From the NCBI RefSeq assembly GCF_003574965.1, contig NZ_CP032317.1, positions 3,100,001-3,164,000 of the forward strand: DNA of 64,000 nt. Direction: 5' to 3'. Shown here piece after piece: positions 48,490 to 57,717 of this stretch. The translations under genes were made by a program, and so were the position numbers. The notes beneath the pieces were generated by a model. The model saw nothing but the letters and a program-made list of their open reading frames with translations. It ran no database searches and was not told the origin of the DNA. Numbering within the stretch: the stretch's first letter is position 1; each line of letters begins with the position of its first letter. The DNA is from Hymenobacter oligotrophus. Its GTDB lineage: Bacteria > Bacteroidota > Bacteroidia > Cytophagales > Hymenobacteraceae.

Positions 48490-49305
48490 CTACTGTACCG
48501 CAATGGTGCCTAGGTCGGTGGTGGCTTCGTTGGTTACGGTTACGCCGGTGCGCGTGGCTTCTTTGTAAGCGCCTTGGCCTTGCGGAGCCGTGGTGGTCGG
48601 GAACAGCTTCACGGTGTAGGTGCCAGCCGGCAAGCTCATCAGCTGGAAGCTACCCGAAGCATCGGCTTGGGTGCTGAACGTGTCGGGCACCGTAATGCTC
48701 TGGCGAATGGCTAGCACCTGGGGCAGGGCCGCCGAGGGCGAAGCCACGCCGCGCAGCATGCCGTTCAGGTCTTGGGCTACTACGCGAATAACCGGCTTCA
48801 GAAGGTAGCGGTCGGAGCCGTTGCCGCGCTCTACAATGGATTTGGCCACGTCGAAGTCAAGCAGCAGCTGGTAGGTTTCGCGCTCCTTCAGGTTCACGTT
48901 CTGCAGCTTCAGCTTTACGCCCGAAGTCTGGCCGCTCGGGGTTTTCAGGGCAAAGGTGCCGGTGCGGGTGGTAACGGTGTTGTTCGGACCGAGTACCAAG
49001 CGAATTTCCTTGATGTCGCCGGGCTCGAAATCGGTATCCACGAGCAGCGCCGACTTGCCGTTCACGTACTCGAGGATGTTGATAGTCTGCGCCGTAAAAG
49101 GCAGGTTCTGCCAGCCGTCGGGGTTGCCTTCGTCTTTCAGGTGCACCTCAATCTGGCGCAAGTCGAGGTTCACGGCCCGGAAGTCGCCGGGGGCGTCGGT
49201 CATGCGAATCTGCAATTTGGCCGACTTCGAATCGTTGTCTTTGCCGCAGCCACCTAGGGCCAGGGCGGCCATCAGGGCCAGCGGGGCGAGAAAGAATTTT
49301 TTCAT
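48490..49305 (-). CDS. DUF4382 domain lipoprotein with C-terminal carboxypeptidase-like domain
   Basis: 271 residues. Lipoprotein signal MKKFFLAPLALMAALALGGC (lipid Cys20). The DUF4382 domain (about 30-165) has KLQIRMTDAPGDF and LVLGPNNTV; residues about 180-270 form a CarboxypepD_reg-like beta domain (GSFQLMSLPAGTYTVKLFP). Such proteins are surface or periplasmic with unknown role. Monocistronic, with its own terminator on the far side. Confidence 0.88.
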   Translation of the reverse strand: MKKFFLAPLALMAALALGGCGKDNDSKSAKLQIRMTDAPGDFRAVNLDLRQIEVHLKDEGNPDGWQNLPFTAQTINILEYVNGKSALLVDTDFEPGDIKEIRLVLGPNNTVTTRTGTFALKTPSGQTSGVKLKLQNVNLKERETYQLLLDFDVAKSIVERGNGSDRYLLKPVIRVVAQDLNGMLRGVASPSAALPQVLAIRQSITVPDTFSTQADASGSFQLMSLPAGTYTVKLFPTTTAPQGQGAYKEATRTGVTVTNEATTDLGTIAVQ

Positions 49306-49479
49306 TGGTGGAGAAAGAGGAGGCGGAGAAAAAATGCAAGCGGGCCTAATACGAACGAACCGTAAAAAGGGTACACAGCATAAAATATACCATTTCAGCT
49401 ATGAATATCCTTCGGGTAACAGCCTCGCTGCGCTGGTTGCCTGCCAGAAATCCTCAGCGATAATCGGACCAAAAACAAA

Positions 49480-49509
49480 CCGGCCCGCCGATAAACATCG
49501 GCGGGCCGG
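49480..49509 (-). terminator. Terminator after AsmA gene
   Basis: 13-bp exact arms (49480-49492 and 49497-49509), loop AAAC, just beyond the AsmA stop. The rest of the 49306-49528 gap holds no visible gene. Confidence 0.8.
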
Positions 49510-49528
49510 CACCTAGGAACATTGCAAC

Positions 49529-52500
49529 TTACTTACCTCCAGCGGAGGTCGTATCGGTTTTGGCGGGCGCAGGTTGCGGCGCCTCTGCCGGCGGAGTGGC
49601 CTCGGTGGGGGCCGGTTGCGTCGGTTGCGCGGGTTTCTTGCGGCGGTTTAGCAGGTTGTCGAGGCCTTGCGATGCCTTGGCCTTCAGCTTGGCTTCGGTT
49701 TCGAGGCGCTTCTTCTCGATTTCCTGCTGCGCCTTGGCCTGCAGCTCCAGTTGCTTGCGCTCCAGCTCGCGGCGGGCGCTGTCTTGGGCTACCTGGGCTT
49801 TGGCGGCCAGCTTCAGCTTGGCGTCGTCGACCTTGCTTTGCACTACGCTTTGCACTAGGTTCTTGGCTTGGGCCTTGGCGCCGGCCGTGGTCAGGCGCAC
49901 CTCGGGGTTGGTCATGGTGCCGCCTATTTTGAGGCCCATGGTTACGCGCTCGGTGCCTTTAATGTCCTGCACGCCGGTTAACTGGGTGAGCTTGGCGTTG
50001 AGTTGGTTGCCAATTTTGCCAGTGGGCACATCCAGCGCCATTACGTACTCCAGGTTGCCGCCCACGTTGGAAGAGCCGCCCACGGTGGTTTTGATCTGGC
50101 CCACGGTAAAATCAAAGGGCTTCACGATGAAGTTGCCGTTGAGCATTTCGGCGGCCACGTCTTTGTTTTCCACCACAAAGCGCTTGAGCTCCTGCAGTTG
50201 CGTGAGGTTGCTCACTTTCGTCAGCGCCGGCGAGTTGCCTACGGCGGCGCGCACCACCTCAAACAAGCCTTTGCCGGTGAGCGAGCTGTACACGGGCATC
50301 ATGTCCTGGCCCATTTCGCCGCTCACGTTGAAGTTGGTGGAGAAAATGCCCTCCACCTGCGAAGCCAGCGGCAACAGCACCTTCACGGAATTGAAAGCCC
50401 GGAAAGCGTTTTGGAAATCGAGGTTCTTGATGTTCAGGCCCAGCGCAAAGCGCGGGTGCTGCAGGTTTTTGCTGCTGTAGCTACCCGTGGTGGCAAACGC
50501 CCCACCTAGGGTGTTGAAAGTGAGCCCGCTCAGGTTTACCGTTTCGTCGTTCACGCCAACGGTGCCCTTCACGTTGTCGAGCTTCAGGTTGTCGTACACC
50601 ACCTGGCCCACGTTGGCATTCAACTTCAGATCGAAGTACTTCGGAATTTCCAGCACGCCCTGGGCGGCGGCCGGCGCTGCTTGGCCTTTGGCAGTAGCCG
50701 TAGCGGTTGGCTTGCCGCTCACCTCGTCTACCATCCACTCGTTTACGTTGAAGCGGCGCGAGTTCACGGTGAGATTGCCGCGCAGCGGCTGACCAGGCGT
50801 GAACAAATAGCCCATGTAGTTGCTGATGGTGCCCGACGCGGCAATATCCGACGAGCCCACAAAGCCCGCCATGTTCTGCAACACAATGTTGGCGTTGTTG
50901 AAGGTAGCCGTGGCCTGCGTAATGCGCATGCCCTGCGGCAGGTCGGTGCTTTTGTACGTCACGTTTTGGGCATTCACGGTGCCCGAGGCCACGATGTTCT
51001 GGTAACGCTCGGCCTCAATGTCGGCCATGCTGCCTTTGGCGGCCACGTTGCCGTTGAGGCGGCCCGTAACCGTCATGCCCTCCAGCGGGAAAATCTTGGT
51101 CAGTTTGGTCAGGTCGACTACGCCTTTCACGTTGGCATCGAACACGGGCTTGTCGATGTTCTGGGCAGCCACGCGGCCCTCCAGCGGCTCGCCGTCGAGC
51201 AGCATCCGAAACTGCGGAATGTCGATGCGCGTGTCGTTTACCTGGCCGGTGGTGTTCAGCACGGTGCCGTTCAGGGTCAGGTTTTGGATGGGAGCCGGGA
51301 ACTGCTTGGCTTTTACGTAGCCATTACTGAGGCGCAAAGCCGCCTGCGTTACCGGCATTTGGGTTTTGGAGTACGTGCCCTTAGCCGTTGCATCCACAAA
51401 CAGCAAGCCGCGCAGCACCATATCGGGCACGGGGTACACCTTGGTAGCCTCAGCCAAATCGATGTTGGCCTTTACGCGGCCATCTACCTTCATGGGCTCC
51501 AGGCCGTCGATGGCCACGTTGCCGTCGACGGGGTTCTTACCTAGGTCCAAATGGAAGCGCTTCACGTTCACCTTCACGTTGTTGGTAAAGCCCGAAGGGT
51601 TGTCCACCTGCATGTCGACGTTGATGTTGCGAGCGGCTTCCGGCAACTCGGGGTAATGGAACATGCCGTTCGTTACCTGCAGGTTCACGCCGTAGCCGGG
51701 CATTCGCACCTCGTTCTGCACGCCTTTGAAGTAGCCTTCGAACGCCACCTTGCCGGCGGTTTCAATCTTGTCGAAGTCCTTTGTGAAGGTGCCCGGCACC
51801 AAGCTCAGAATATTCTTGAAATCGGTTTCGAGGGCCTTGAAGGTGAGGTCATAGGTGATGTCGGTATCGTTGGGCAGGCCAATAGCGCCTTGGAAGCTGA
51901 ACGGAAAGTCGTTCAATCGCACCTGGTTGTCCTTGAAAGTGAAAAGCATTTTGCCTAGGTTCATGCCCATGGTCACGTCGGCCGTCAGCTGCTTCTTGTC
52001 GAGGTATGTGGTGCCGTCGTAGCTCATCGTCAGTGCCTCGGCCGTGGTCTGCGACTTCATATCGAACACGTTCTCGGCAAAATCGCCCGAGCCCGAGTGG
52101 TCGATGCCGCGCAGCTGCATGGCAAACGGGATGCTCTCGTCGGCGTAGCGCAGGCGGCCGTCGGCAATTTTCCAACCTTTGATGGTGAGCTTCACGGCGG
52201 CGGTGTCCTTGCCTTGCTCGGCCAAGGTCGAATCCGGAATGACAATGTCCCAGTTGGCGCGGCCGCTCTTCAGCACGTGCACGTTGATGTCGGGCTGCTC
52301 CAGGTTGACTTGGTTGATTTTGATCTGGTCGCCGCCGATGACGCTCATCAAATCAAGCCCAACGTCGAGGCGCGGCAGGTAAGCCAAAGTGTCGCGCGCA
52401 AACGAATCCTGCCCAATAATGCGCAGCTGTTCGATGCTCAGCGCCATGTCGGGGAAGGTGCGCAGCAGGCTTACGCTCACGTTTTCGGGTTGGTACTCTA

Positions 52501-52636
52501 CCCGCGCCGCAAGCTTTTGCGCGAGTTGCTTGTCGAGGGCGGCTTTCAGCTTGTCCTTGAACAGCACCGGCGCCAACGCAAGGGCAGCTACCAGCACCAC
52601 CAGGAAAATCAGCAAGCCCAGAAAAAATTTACGCAT
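49529..52636 (-). CDS. AsmA-family envelope protein
   Basis: About 1035 residues from the ATG at 52636, which opens an N-terminal TM (MRKFFLGLLIFLVVLVAALA); the ORF extends further upstream but without similarity. The AsmA domain (RTFPDMALSIEQLRI near 60, and a C-terminal FDFTVGQIKTTVGGSSNVGG) brackets a long beta-rich stretch. The last 100 residues are a Lys/Glu/Gln coiled coil with a Pro/Ala tail. AsmA-like proteins (TamB, YhdP relatives) are thought to bridge inner and outer membrane and move phospholipids. It is divergent from porP/sprF. Confidence 0.88.
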   Translation of the reverse strand: MRKFFLGLLIFLVVLVAALALAPVLFKDKLKAALDKQLAQKLAARVEYQPENVSVSLLRTFPDMALSIEQLRIIGQDSFARDTLAYLPRLDVGLDLMSVIGGDQIKINQVNLEQPDINVHVLKSGRANWDIVIPDSTLAEQGKDTAAVKLTIKGWKIADGRLRYADESIPFAMQLRGIDHSGSGDFAENVFDMKSQTTAEALTMSYDGTTYLDKKQLTADVTMGMNLGKMLFTFKDNQVRLNDFPFSFQGAIGLPNDTDITYDLTFKALETDFKNILSLVPGTFTKDFDKIETAGKVAFEGYFKGVQNEVRMPGYGVNLQVTNGMFHYPELPEAARNINVDMQVDNPSGFTNNVKVNVKRFHLDLGKNPVDGNVAIDGLEPMKVDGRVKANIDLAEATKVYPVPDMVLRGLLFVDATAKGTYSKTQMPVTQAALRLSNGYVKAKQFPAPIQNLTLNGTVLNTTGQVNDTRIDIPQFRMLLDGEPLEGRVAAQNIDKPVFDANVKGVVDLTKLTKIFPLEGMTVTGRLNGNVAAKGSMADIEAERYQNIVASGTVNAQNVTYKSTDLPQGMRITQATATFNNANIVLQNMAGFVGSSDIAASGTISNYMGYLFTPGQPLRGNLTVNSRRFNVNEWMVDEVSGKPTATATAKGQAAPAAAQGVLEIPKYFDLKLNANVGQVVYDNLKLDNVKGTVGVNDETVNLSGLTFNTLGGAFATTGSYSSKNLQHPRFALGLNIKNLDFQNAFRAFNSVKVLLPLASQVEGIFSTNFNVSGEMGQDMMPVYSSLTGKGLFEVVRAAVGNSPALTKVSNLTQLQELKRFVVENKDVAAEMLNGNFIVKPFDFTVGQIKTTVGGSSNVGGNLEYVMALDVPTGKIGNQLNAKLTQLTGVQDIKGTERVTMGLKIGGTMTNPEVRLTTAGAKAQAKNLVQSVVQSKVDDAKLKLAAKAQVAQDSARRELERKQLELQAKAQQEIEKKRLETEAKLKAKASQGLDNLLNRRKKPAQPTQPAPTEATPPAEAPQPAPAKTDTTSAGGK

Positions 52637-52790
52637 GGGTATAGCTTTGAAAGCGAAGCCGAAATACCTAGGCAAATGTTCGGCCAGCTTGGGTGGCAAT
52701 AGAATGATGGGCGAATTTGCAATTTTAGTTCCGGCGCCCCGCAGCACCCGTGCACCAAACGCAGCCATTTCGCCGTTAGTACCGCCACCT

Positions 52791-53864
52791 ATGCACGCCA
52801 CCCCCGCCTCGCTACGTTTGCTTTGCAGCTTCCGGTTTGCTCGTCGGGGCAAGGAGCTGGCAACGGCTTTGGCAACGATTGGGGCCCTAGGTGCTGCGCC
52901 CGCCGTGCAAGCCCAAGACGTGTACTATTCGCAGCCCTACGCCACGCGGCTGCACCTCAACCCGGCTTTCACGGGCCTGCTCGACGATTTCAGCGCGACG
53001 CTCGCCTACCGCAACCAATACCCTACACTGATCGGCACGTTGCAAAGCAGCCAGCTCGCAGCCGATTACCGCTTCCGCGACCAGCGCAGTGCCCTAGGTT
53101 TGCTTGTGAATGCCGACAGGGGAGGGGGCCTTAACCTGACGCGGCTGGAGGCAGGCTTTACGTACGCCTACCGCACGCGCTTGGCCCGCGACTTGTATGC
53201 CAGCGCCGGGGCCCATGCCGCCTACGGCTCACAGCGCATCGACTACGGCAACCTGATTTTCGGCGACCAGCTCGATACCGACGGCAACTCCATCGGCCCT
53301 TCGGCCGAGCCCGTTGAGCTGTACGACCCCAAACGCTACCTTACCCTAGGTGTGGGGGGCTTGCTCTACACCAGCCAGGCCTGGCTGGGCGTGGCGGCGC
53401 ACCACCTCAACCAGCCGCTTATCGGCTATGCCACAGATGCTAAGCTGCCCGCGCGGCTGGCAGCCCACGGCGGGTTCAAATACTATTTCGTGCGCAGCAA
53501 CGTTAAGCAGCAGTACCGCGAGGTTAGCCTAGCGCCTACGGCCGCCTACACCTACCAAGGCGGTTCGCAGCGCGCCGAAGTTGGCCTTTACGGTACCAGC
53601 ACGCCGCTTACCTTGGGCGTGTTGTGGCGTGGTGCTTTGCCCGGGCCCGGCAAGGCGCAACAGAGCTTGGTAACACTTCTTGGCTTGGCATGGAACGGCT
53701 TTCGGTTTGGTTACAGTTACGACGTGAGCCTCAGCCGTTTCAGCCGCGAAGTTGGCGGCGCGCACGAGCTCACATTGTGTTTAGAAAAGATTGACTTGCT
53801 CGAAGCCGCGAAGCGTCGGCTCAGGCGCAAAAATTACGCCGCTCCCCCTTGTCCGACCTTCTGA
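52791..53864 (+). CDS. PorP/SprF-family type IX secretion membrane protein
   Basis: 357 residues from the ATG at 52791; the long upstream extension overlaps the divergent AsmA gene and is rejected. A signal peptide (ALATIGALGAAPAVQAQ) is followed by the family opener DVYYSQPYATRLHLNPAFTG and a beta-barrel with LGVGGLLYTSQAWLGVAAHH and FRFGYSYDVSLS. PorP/SprF proteins are outer-membrane parts of type IX secretion or gliding. Its neighbour gldJ supports this. Confidence 0.9.
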   Translation: MHATPASLRLLCSFRFARRGKELATALATIGALGAAPAVQAQDVYYSQPYATRLHLNPAFTGLLDDFSATLAYRNQYPTLIGTLQSSQLAADYRFRDQRSALGLLVNADRGGGLNLTRLEAGFTYAYRTRLARDLYASAGAHAAYGSQRIDYGNLIFGDQLDTDGNSIGPSAEPVELYDPKRYLTLGVGGLLYTSQAWLGVAAHHLNQPLIGYATDAKLPARLAAHGGFKYYFVRSNVKQQYREVSLAPTAAYTYQGGSQRAEVGLYGTSTPLTLGVLWRGALPGPGKAQQSLVTLLGLAWNGFRFGYSYDVSLSRFSREVGGAHELTLCLEKIDLLEAAKRRLRRKNYAAPPCPTF

Positions 53865-53935
53865 AAACTCGTAGTATTGCGTTCAGTTTGCCTATCTCAA
53901 GCCTTTTTCGCTCAAGGAGTTCCACGTAAACAAGT

Positions 53936-55207
53936 ATGAATTTTTCCAAGTACCTGCGTTTAGCTGTCGTTGGCGCGTGCGCCCTGTCGGCTTGCAAAAG
54001 CGGTCCGCCTTCGGCTCAGAAGCCCGGTAAGTACTCGTCCACCACGGGCATCGAGTACAACACCGAGGAGGGCATGAAGGTAGCTGACTATCAAGGCATC
54101 CCCGAGGGCCCCGGCCTGGTGTTCATCGAAGGCGGCCGTACGGTTTTGGGTTCGGGTGAGGAAGATGTGGCCATGACCCACGACAACCTCGAGCGCACCG
54201 TAACCGTGGCCTCGTTCTACATGGACGAAGCCGAAGTAGCCAACATCCACTGGCTCGAATACCTGCACTACGTTCGCAAAGACTCGTCGGAGGAGGTTTA
54301 CCAGAAGGCGCTGCCCGACACCACCGTGTGGGCCCGCGACCTGTCGTTTAACGACCCCTACGTTGACTACTACCTGCGTTACCCCGGCTTCCGCTACTTC
54401 CCGGTAGTAGGCGTAAGCTGGCTGCAAGCCAACGACTACTGCACCTGGCGTACGGCCAAGGTGAACGAAAACCTCGCCGGTATTTCCGAAGAGGGCACCG
54501 AAGAGGCTCCCAAGAAGAAAAAAGGCGGCCTGTTCGGTAAGAAAAACAAAGGCGGCGACGCCCCTGCCGACGGCGCCGAAGGCACCGACGAAGAAGGCAA
54601 GGTAAAAATCTCGATCGAGAACGGTAACACGCTCCCGAACTACCGCCTGCCCACCGAAGCCGAATGGGAATACGCTGCTCAGGCTATGATCGGCACCCAG
54701 GAAACCGGCAACGAAAACCAGGAGAACAAGCGCGTGTACCCTTGGGATGGCCGCCAGATGCGTAACCCCTACGGCAAGAAGATGGGCCAGTTCCTGGCGA
54801 ACTTCAAGCGTGGCCGCGGCGACTACGCCGGTATTGCCGGTTCGCTCAACGACGGCGCCATGATTACGGAGTACATCTACAACTACCCGCCCAACGACTA
54901 CGGCCTCTACAACATGGCTGGCAACGTAAACGAGTGGGTGCAGGACGTGTACCGCCCGCTGTCGTTCGAAGACATGGAAGACCTGAACCCCTTCCGCCGC
55001 AACGGCGTGCTCGACGAATCGGAGAAGTACGACAAGAAAGGCTACCAGTCGCTCATCGACGACCACGTGCGCGTGTACAAAGGCGGCTCGTGGAAGGACG
55101 TAGCTTATTGGCTCTCGCCCGGTACGCGTCGCTTCATGGCTGAAGACTCGGCTACGGCCTCGATAGGCTTCCGCTGCGCCATGATCAACCCCGGCTCGAA
55201 CAAGTAA
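53936..55207 (+). CDS. gldJ: Gliding motility / T9SS lipoprotein GldJ
   Basis: 423 residues. Lipoprotein signal (lipid Cys20 in ALSACKSG). The SUMF1/formylglycine-generating-like fold has PGLVFIEGGRTVLGSGEED, FYMDEAEVANIHWLEYL, PNYRLPTEAEWEYAA, DYGLYNMAGNVNEWVQDVYR and RVYKGGSWKD...GFRCAM. GIAGSLNDGAMITE and the last blocks match GldJ better than GldK. A Lys/Gly-rich insert lies at about 196-225. GldJ stabilises other Gld proteins in gliding and type IX secretion. It follows porP/sprF by 70 bp; gldK-N are not in the window. AAGGAG lies about 20 nt upstream of the start. Confidence 0.93.
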   Translation: MNFSKYLRLAVVGACALSACKSGPPSAQKPGKYSSTTGIEYNTEEGMKVADYQGIPEGPGLVFIEGGRTVLGSGEEDVAMTHDNLERTVTVASFYMDEAEVANIHWLEYLHYVRKDSSEEVYQKALPDTTVWARDLSFNDPYVDYYLRYPGFRYFPVVGVSWLQANDYCTWRTAKVNENLAGISEEGTEEAPKKKKGGLFGKKNKGGDAPADGAEGTDEEGKVKISIENGNTLPNYRLPTEAEWEYAAQAMIGTQETGNENQENKRVYPWDGRQMRNPYGKKMGQFLANFKRGRGDYAGIAGSLNDGAMITEYIYNYPPNDYGLYNMAGNVNEWVQDVYRPLSFEDMEDLNPFRRNGVLDESEKYDKKGYQSLIDDHVRVYKGGSWKDVAYWLSPGTRRFMAEDSATASIGFRCAMINPGSNK

Positions 55208-55232
55208 GCCACCTAGGGTTATCTAAGCTGAC

Positions 55233-55267
55233 AACGGCCCGGACTCTCGTAGTCCGGGCCGTTTTGC
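55233..55267. terminator. Terminator between gldJ and comF
   Basis: 13-bp exact arms (55233-55245 and 55251-55263), 5-nt loop, then TT on the plus strand; convergent pair. Confidence 0.85.
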
Positions 55268-55279
55268 GTTTTTGGGCAC

Positions 55280-55981
55280 CTAGGCGCAGGCAATGGTAGC
55301 AATGCTAACGCGGGCAGCCCCGGCCTGCAACAACTGTTGCGCACAAGCTTCTAGGGTAGCGCCGGTGGTTAGCACATCATCCACCACCAGCACGTGCTTG
55401 CCGGTTACGGCGGCGGGCTCGGTCACTTCAAACACGTTGGCCACATTCTCCCAACGTTCGGCGCGGTTTTTCTTGGTTTGGGTGCTGGTGTAGCTGTTGC
55501 GCCGCAGCGCTTGCGCCGACCACGGCACCTGCAAACTCGCGGCTAAGCCTTCTGCAAACGCATCGGCTTGGTTGTAGCCGCGCTTGGCCAGCTTGCGCCG
55601 GTGCAGCGGCACGGGCACTACCAGGTCGATGTCGGCTAGGTTGCCGCTGGAGGCCAGCTCTTGCCCGTACATCTTACCTAGGGCCACGCCCACCTCCGAT
55701 TGCCCACGGTATTTCAGCTGATGCAACAAGTGCTGGACGCGGCCCCGCCGCAAAAAGCGCAGGTAGCTGAGCACTTGCTCGACGGGCACACGGCCCCAGA
55801 AACGGGGAGCCAACGGGTTTTCGGCAGGGGCGAGCAGGTGGTAGTCGGTGTAGGGCAGCGCGGTGCGGCACGTGGTGCAAATGTGCTGCTCGCCACGGCT
55901 CAGGGCTTGCTCGCAGGCCAAGCAAGTGCGCGGAAAGATGAGCGCGATGAAATCGGACAGGGCGGTACGCAGCATAGGCAT
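55280..55981 (-). CDS. comF: ComF-family phosphoribosyltransferase
   Basis: 233 residues (a second ATG at 55975 is equally possible). An N-terminal zinc-ribbon-like CLACEQ...HICTTCRTAL is followed by the PRTase domain with LVVPVPLHRRKLAKRGYNQA and the PRPP loop VLVVDDVLTTGAT. ComF is needed for DNA uptake in transformable bacteria and aids single-strand DNA import; related proteins are widespread. Cytoplasmic. Confidence 0.92.
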   Translation of the reverse strand: MPMLRTALSDFIALIFPRTCLACEQALSRGEQHICTTCRTALPYTDYHLLAPAENPLAPRFWGRVPVEQVLSYLRFLRRGRVQHLLHQLKYRGQSEVGVALGKMYGQELASSGNLADIDLVVPVPLHRRKLAKRGYNQADAFAEGLAASLQVPWSAQALRRNSYTSTQTKKNRAERWENVANVFEVTEPAAVTGKHVLVVDDVLTTGATLEACAQQLLQAGAARVSIATIACA

Positions 55982-56093
55982 AGGCTAACGGCTACGCATA
56001 CGTGCTTGGGTGCCCACCGTTGAAACCTAGGGCGCAAGCAGGTGGTTGTGGTTACTTTCGTGCTTTCACTTAGCCTTACACTTGCCGAAGCCC

Positions 56094-56474
56094 ATGAGCC
56101 TCGTTACGGAATTTAACGACTACCGCCAGCGCATGAATGAAAAGATCATGGCGGCGGATAACAAAGTCATCAAGCGCTTTTTCAACCTCGATACCAATAC
56201 CTACCAGGCCGGCGCCCTCGACGTGCGCACCAAGGAAATGCTGGGCCTGGCCTGCTCCATGGTGCTGCGCTGCGACGACTGCATCAAGTACCACCTAGGC
56301 AAGTGCTACGAGGAAGGCATCAACGACTCGGAGATTTACGAGGTATTTGCCATTGCCAACCTCATCGGCGGCAGCATCGTGATTCCGCACTTCCGCCGCG
56401 CCGTGGAGTACTGGGAAGCCCTGAAAGAAGAAACCGCTACCCCCGCCGCGCCCCACGCCGAACACAGCGCCTAG
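56094..56474 (+). CDS. Carboxymuconolactone decarboxylase / AhpD-like protein
   Basis: 126 residues. The AhpD-like helix bundle has ACSMVLRCDDCIKYHLGKC with redox CxxC (CDDC) and the EVFAIANLIGGSIVIPHFRR segment. CxxC CMD proteins often act as peroxide-linked disulfide reductases. No reductase partner is next to it. The next gene begins 2 bp after its stop, so they form an operon. Confidence 0.88.
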   Translation: MSLVTEFNDYRQRMNEKIMAADNKVIKRFFNLDTNTYQAGALDVRTKEMLGLACSMVLRCDDCIKYHLGKCYEEGINDSEIYEVFAIANLIGGSIVIPHFRRAVEYWEALKEETATPAAPHAEHSA

Positions 56475-56476
56475 GT

Positions 56477-56836
56477 ATGCTGAACCCCCAGGAAACCGAA
56501 GCACAGTTTGAGCACCGCTGGTGGGAGCTGATGAGCGAGTTACGCCAGCGCTTCGGCAAAAAGCCCGACCTGAACGCGCTGTTGCTGCTTATTGGCGTGC
56601 AGGAGTTGGGGCAAGGCGCGGGTCCGTTCTCGAAAGAGCAAAAGCAGGACCTGATGCACATTGCTACCTGCAAGCTGTTTAGCTTATCGGGCTACTACGA
56701 GCTGGAGCGCATCGACGAAGACGGCTGGCCGCACTACCGCCTGGCGAAACCGGTGCCCTTTGCCAACCTGAAAGAGCAGGAACGCATGCTGAAATGGCAC
56801 ATCCTGGAGTACTTCGCGCAGCAAGACAATGAATAG
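56477..56836 (+). CDS. Conserved protein of unknown function (119 aa)
   Basis: 119 residues, start ATG 2 bp after the CMD stop. Landmarks: FEHRWWELMSELRQRFGKKP, LLLLIGVQELGQG, FSKEQKQDLMHIA and a C-terminal YFAQQDNE. Mostly helical; no known domain. The order CMD-this gene-xth is one I recall in other Bacteroidota. Function unknown. A 28-bp hairpin arm begins at its stop codon. Confidence 0.75.
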   Translation: MLNPQETEAQFEHRWWELMSELRQRFGKKPDLNALLLLIGVQELGQGAGPFSKEQKQDLMHIATCKLFSLSGYYELERIDEDGWPHYRLAKPVPFANLKEQERMLKWHILEYFAQQDNE

Positions 56837-56905
56837 ATGAATGGATGAGCGGGTGAGTGGATGGACGGATAATCTTTCATCCACTCACCCGCTCATCCAT
56901 TCATC
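56836..56905. repeat. Hairpin with 28-bp perfect arms, word type GATGAATGGATGAG
   Basis: Arms 56836-56863 and 56878-56905 pair exactly (loop 14 nt). Further copies of CTCATC words continue to 56940, and the xth start follows. It fills the gap between the 119-residue gene and xth. Confidence 0.85.
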
Positions 56906-56943
56906 CGCTCATCTACTCATCTGCTCACCTACTCATTTATCTC

Positions 56944-57708
56944 TTGAAAATCATTTCATACAACGTTAACGGCCTGCGCTCGGCCCTGAGCAAAGGCTTG
57001 CTTGATTGGGTGAAGGAAGCCAACCCCGATGTGCTTTGCCTGCAAGAAATCAAGGCTGGGCGCGAGGCGTTGGACGTAGCCGGCTTCGAGGCCCTAGGTT
57101 ACCATGCTTACCTGTACCCGGCCCAAAAGCCGGGCTACAGCGGCGTAGCCATTTTCAGCAAACAAGTGCCTAGGTCGGTAACGATGGGCTGCGGCCGCGA
57201 GCTGTACGACCACGAAGGCCGCGTGCTGCGCCTCGACTTCGAAGATGTTTCGGTGCTGAACGTGTACATGCCCTCGGGCACCAGCAGCCCCGAGCGCCAG
57301 CAGTTCAAGCTCGATTGGCTGGCGTGGTTCTCAACCTACATCAAAGCGCTGCGCCACACGGTGCCGCCGTTGGTTATTTGCGGCGACTTCAACTGCTGCC
57401 CCACGCCCATCGACCTGCACAACCCCAAGGCCAACCAAAACAGTCCCGGCTACACGCCCGCCGAGCGCGCTTGGTTTGCCGCGTTTCTGGCCGATGGCTA
57501 CACCGATTCGTTTCGGCACCACCACCCCGAAACCCCGCACCAATACTCGTGGTGGAGCTACCGGGCGGGCAGCCGCTCGCGCAACGTGGGCTGGCGCCTC
57601 GATTACCTGTTGGCCGACAACGCTCTGCAACCTAGGCTAGCCGCGGCGGGTCTGTTACCCGATGCCGTGCACTCCGACCACTGCCCGGCTTTTGTGGAGC
57701 TGACGTAG
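56944..57708 (+). CDS. xth: Exodeoxyribonuclease III
   Basis: 254 residues from TTG at 56944 (KIISYNVNGLRSAL follows, the family start, and no closer ATG). AP-endonuclease landmarks: LCLQEIKA with catalytic Glu, GYSGVAIFSK, NVYMPSG, VICGDFNCCP with Asp and Asn, VGWRLDYLLA and SDHCPAFVEL with the active Asp-His. It cleaves AP sites and 3' blocked ends in base-excision repair. Cytoplasmic. Confidence 0.94.
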   Translation: MKIISYNVNGLRSALSKGLLDWVKEANPDVLCLQEIKAGREALDVAGFEALGYHAYLYPAQKPGYSGVAIFSKQVPRSVTMGCGRELYDHEGRVLRLDFEDVSVLNVYMPSGTSSPERQQFKLDWLAWFSTYIKALRHTVPPLVICGDFNCCPTPIDLHNPKANQNSPGYTPAERAWFAAFLADGYTDSFRHHHPETPHQYSWWSYRAGSRSRNVGWRLDYLLADNALQPRLAAAGLLPDAVHSDHCPAFVELT

Positions 57709-57717
57709 GGGCGCGTC

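Noticed and set aside
52389-52790. N-terminal extension of the PorP/SprF reading frame
   Set aside because: It lies in and upstream of the divergent AsmA gene and would displace the signal peptide.
53960-55066. 368-codon frame opposite gldJ
   Set aside because: No similarity; gldJ blocks are clear on the plus strand.
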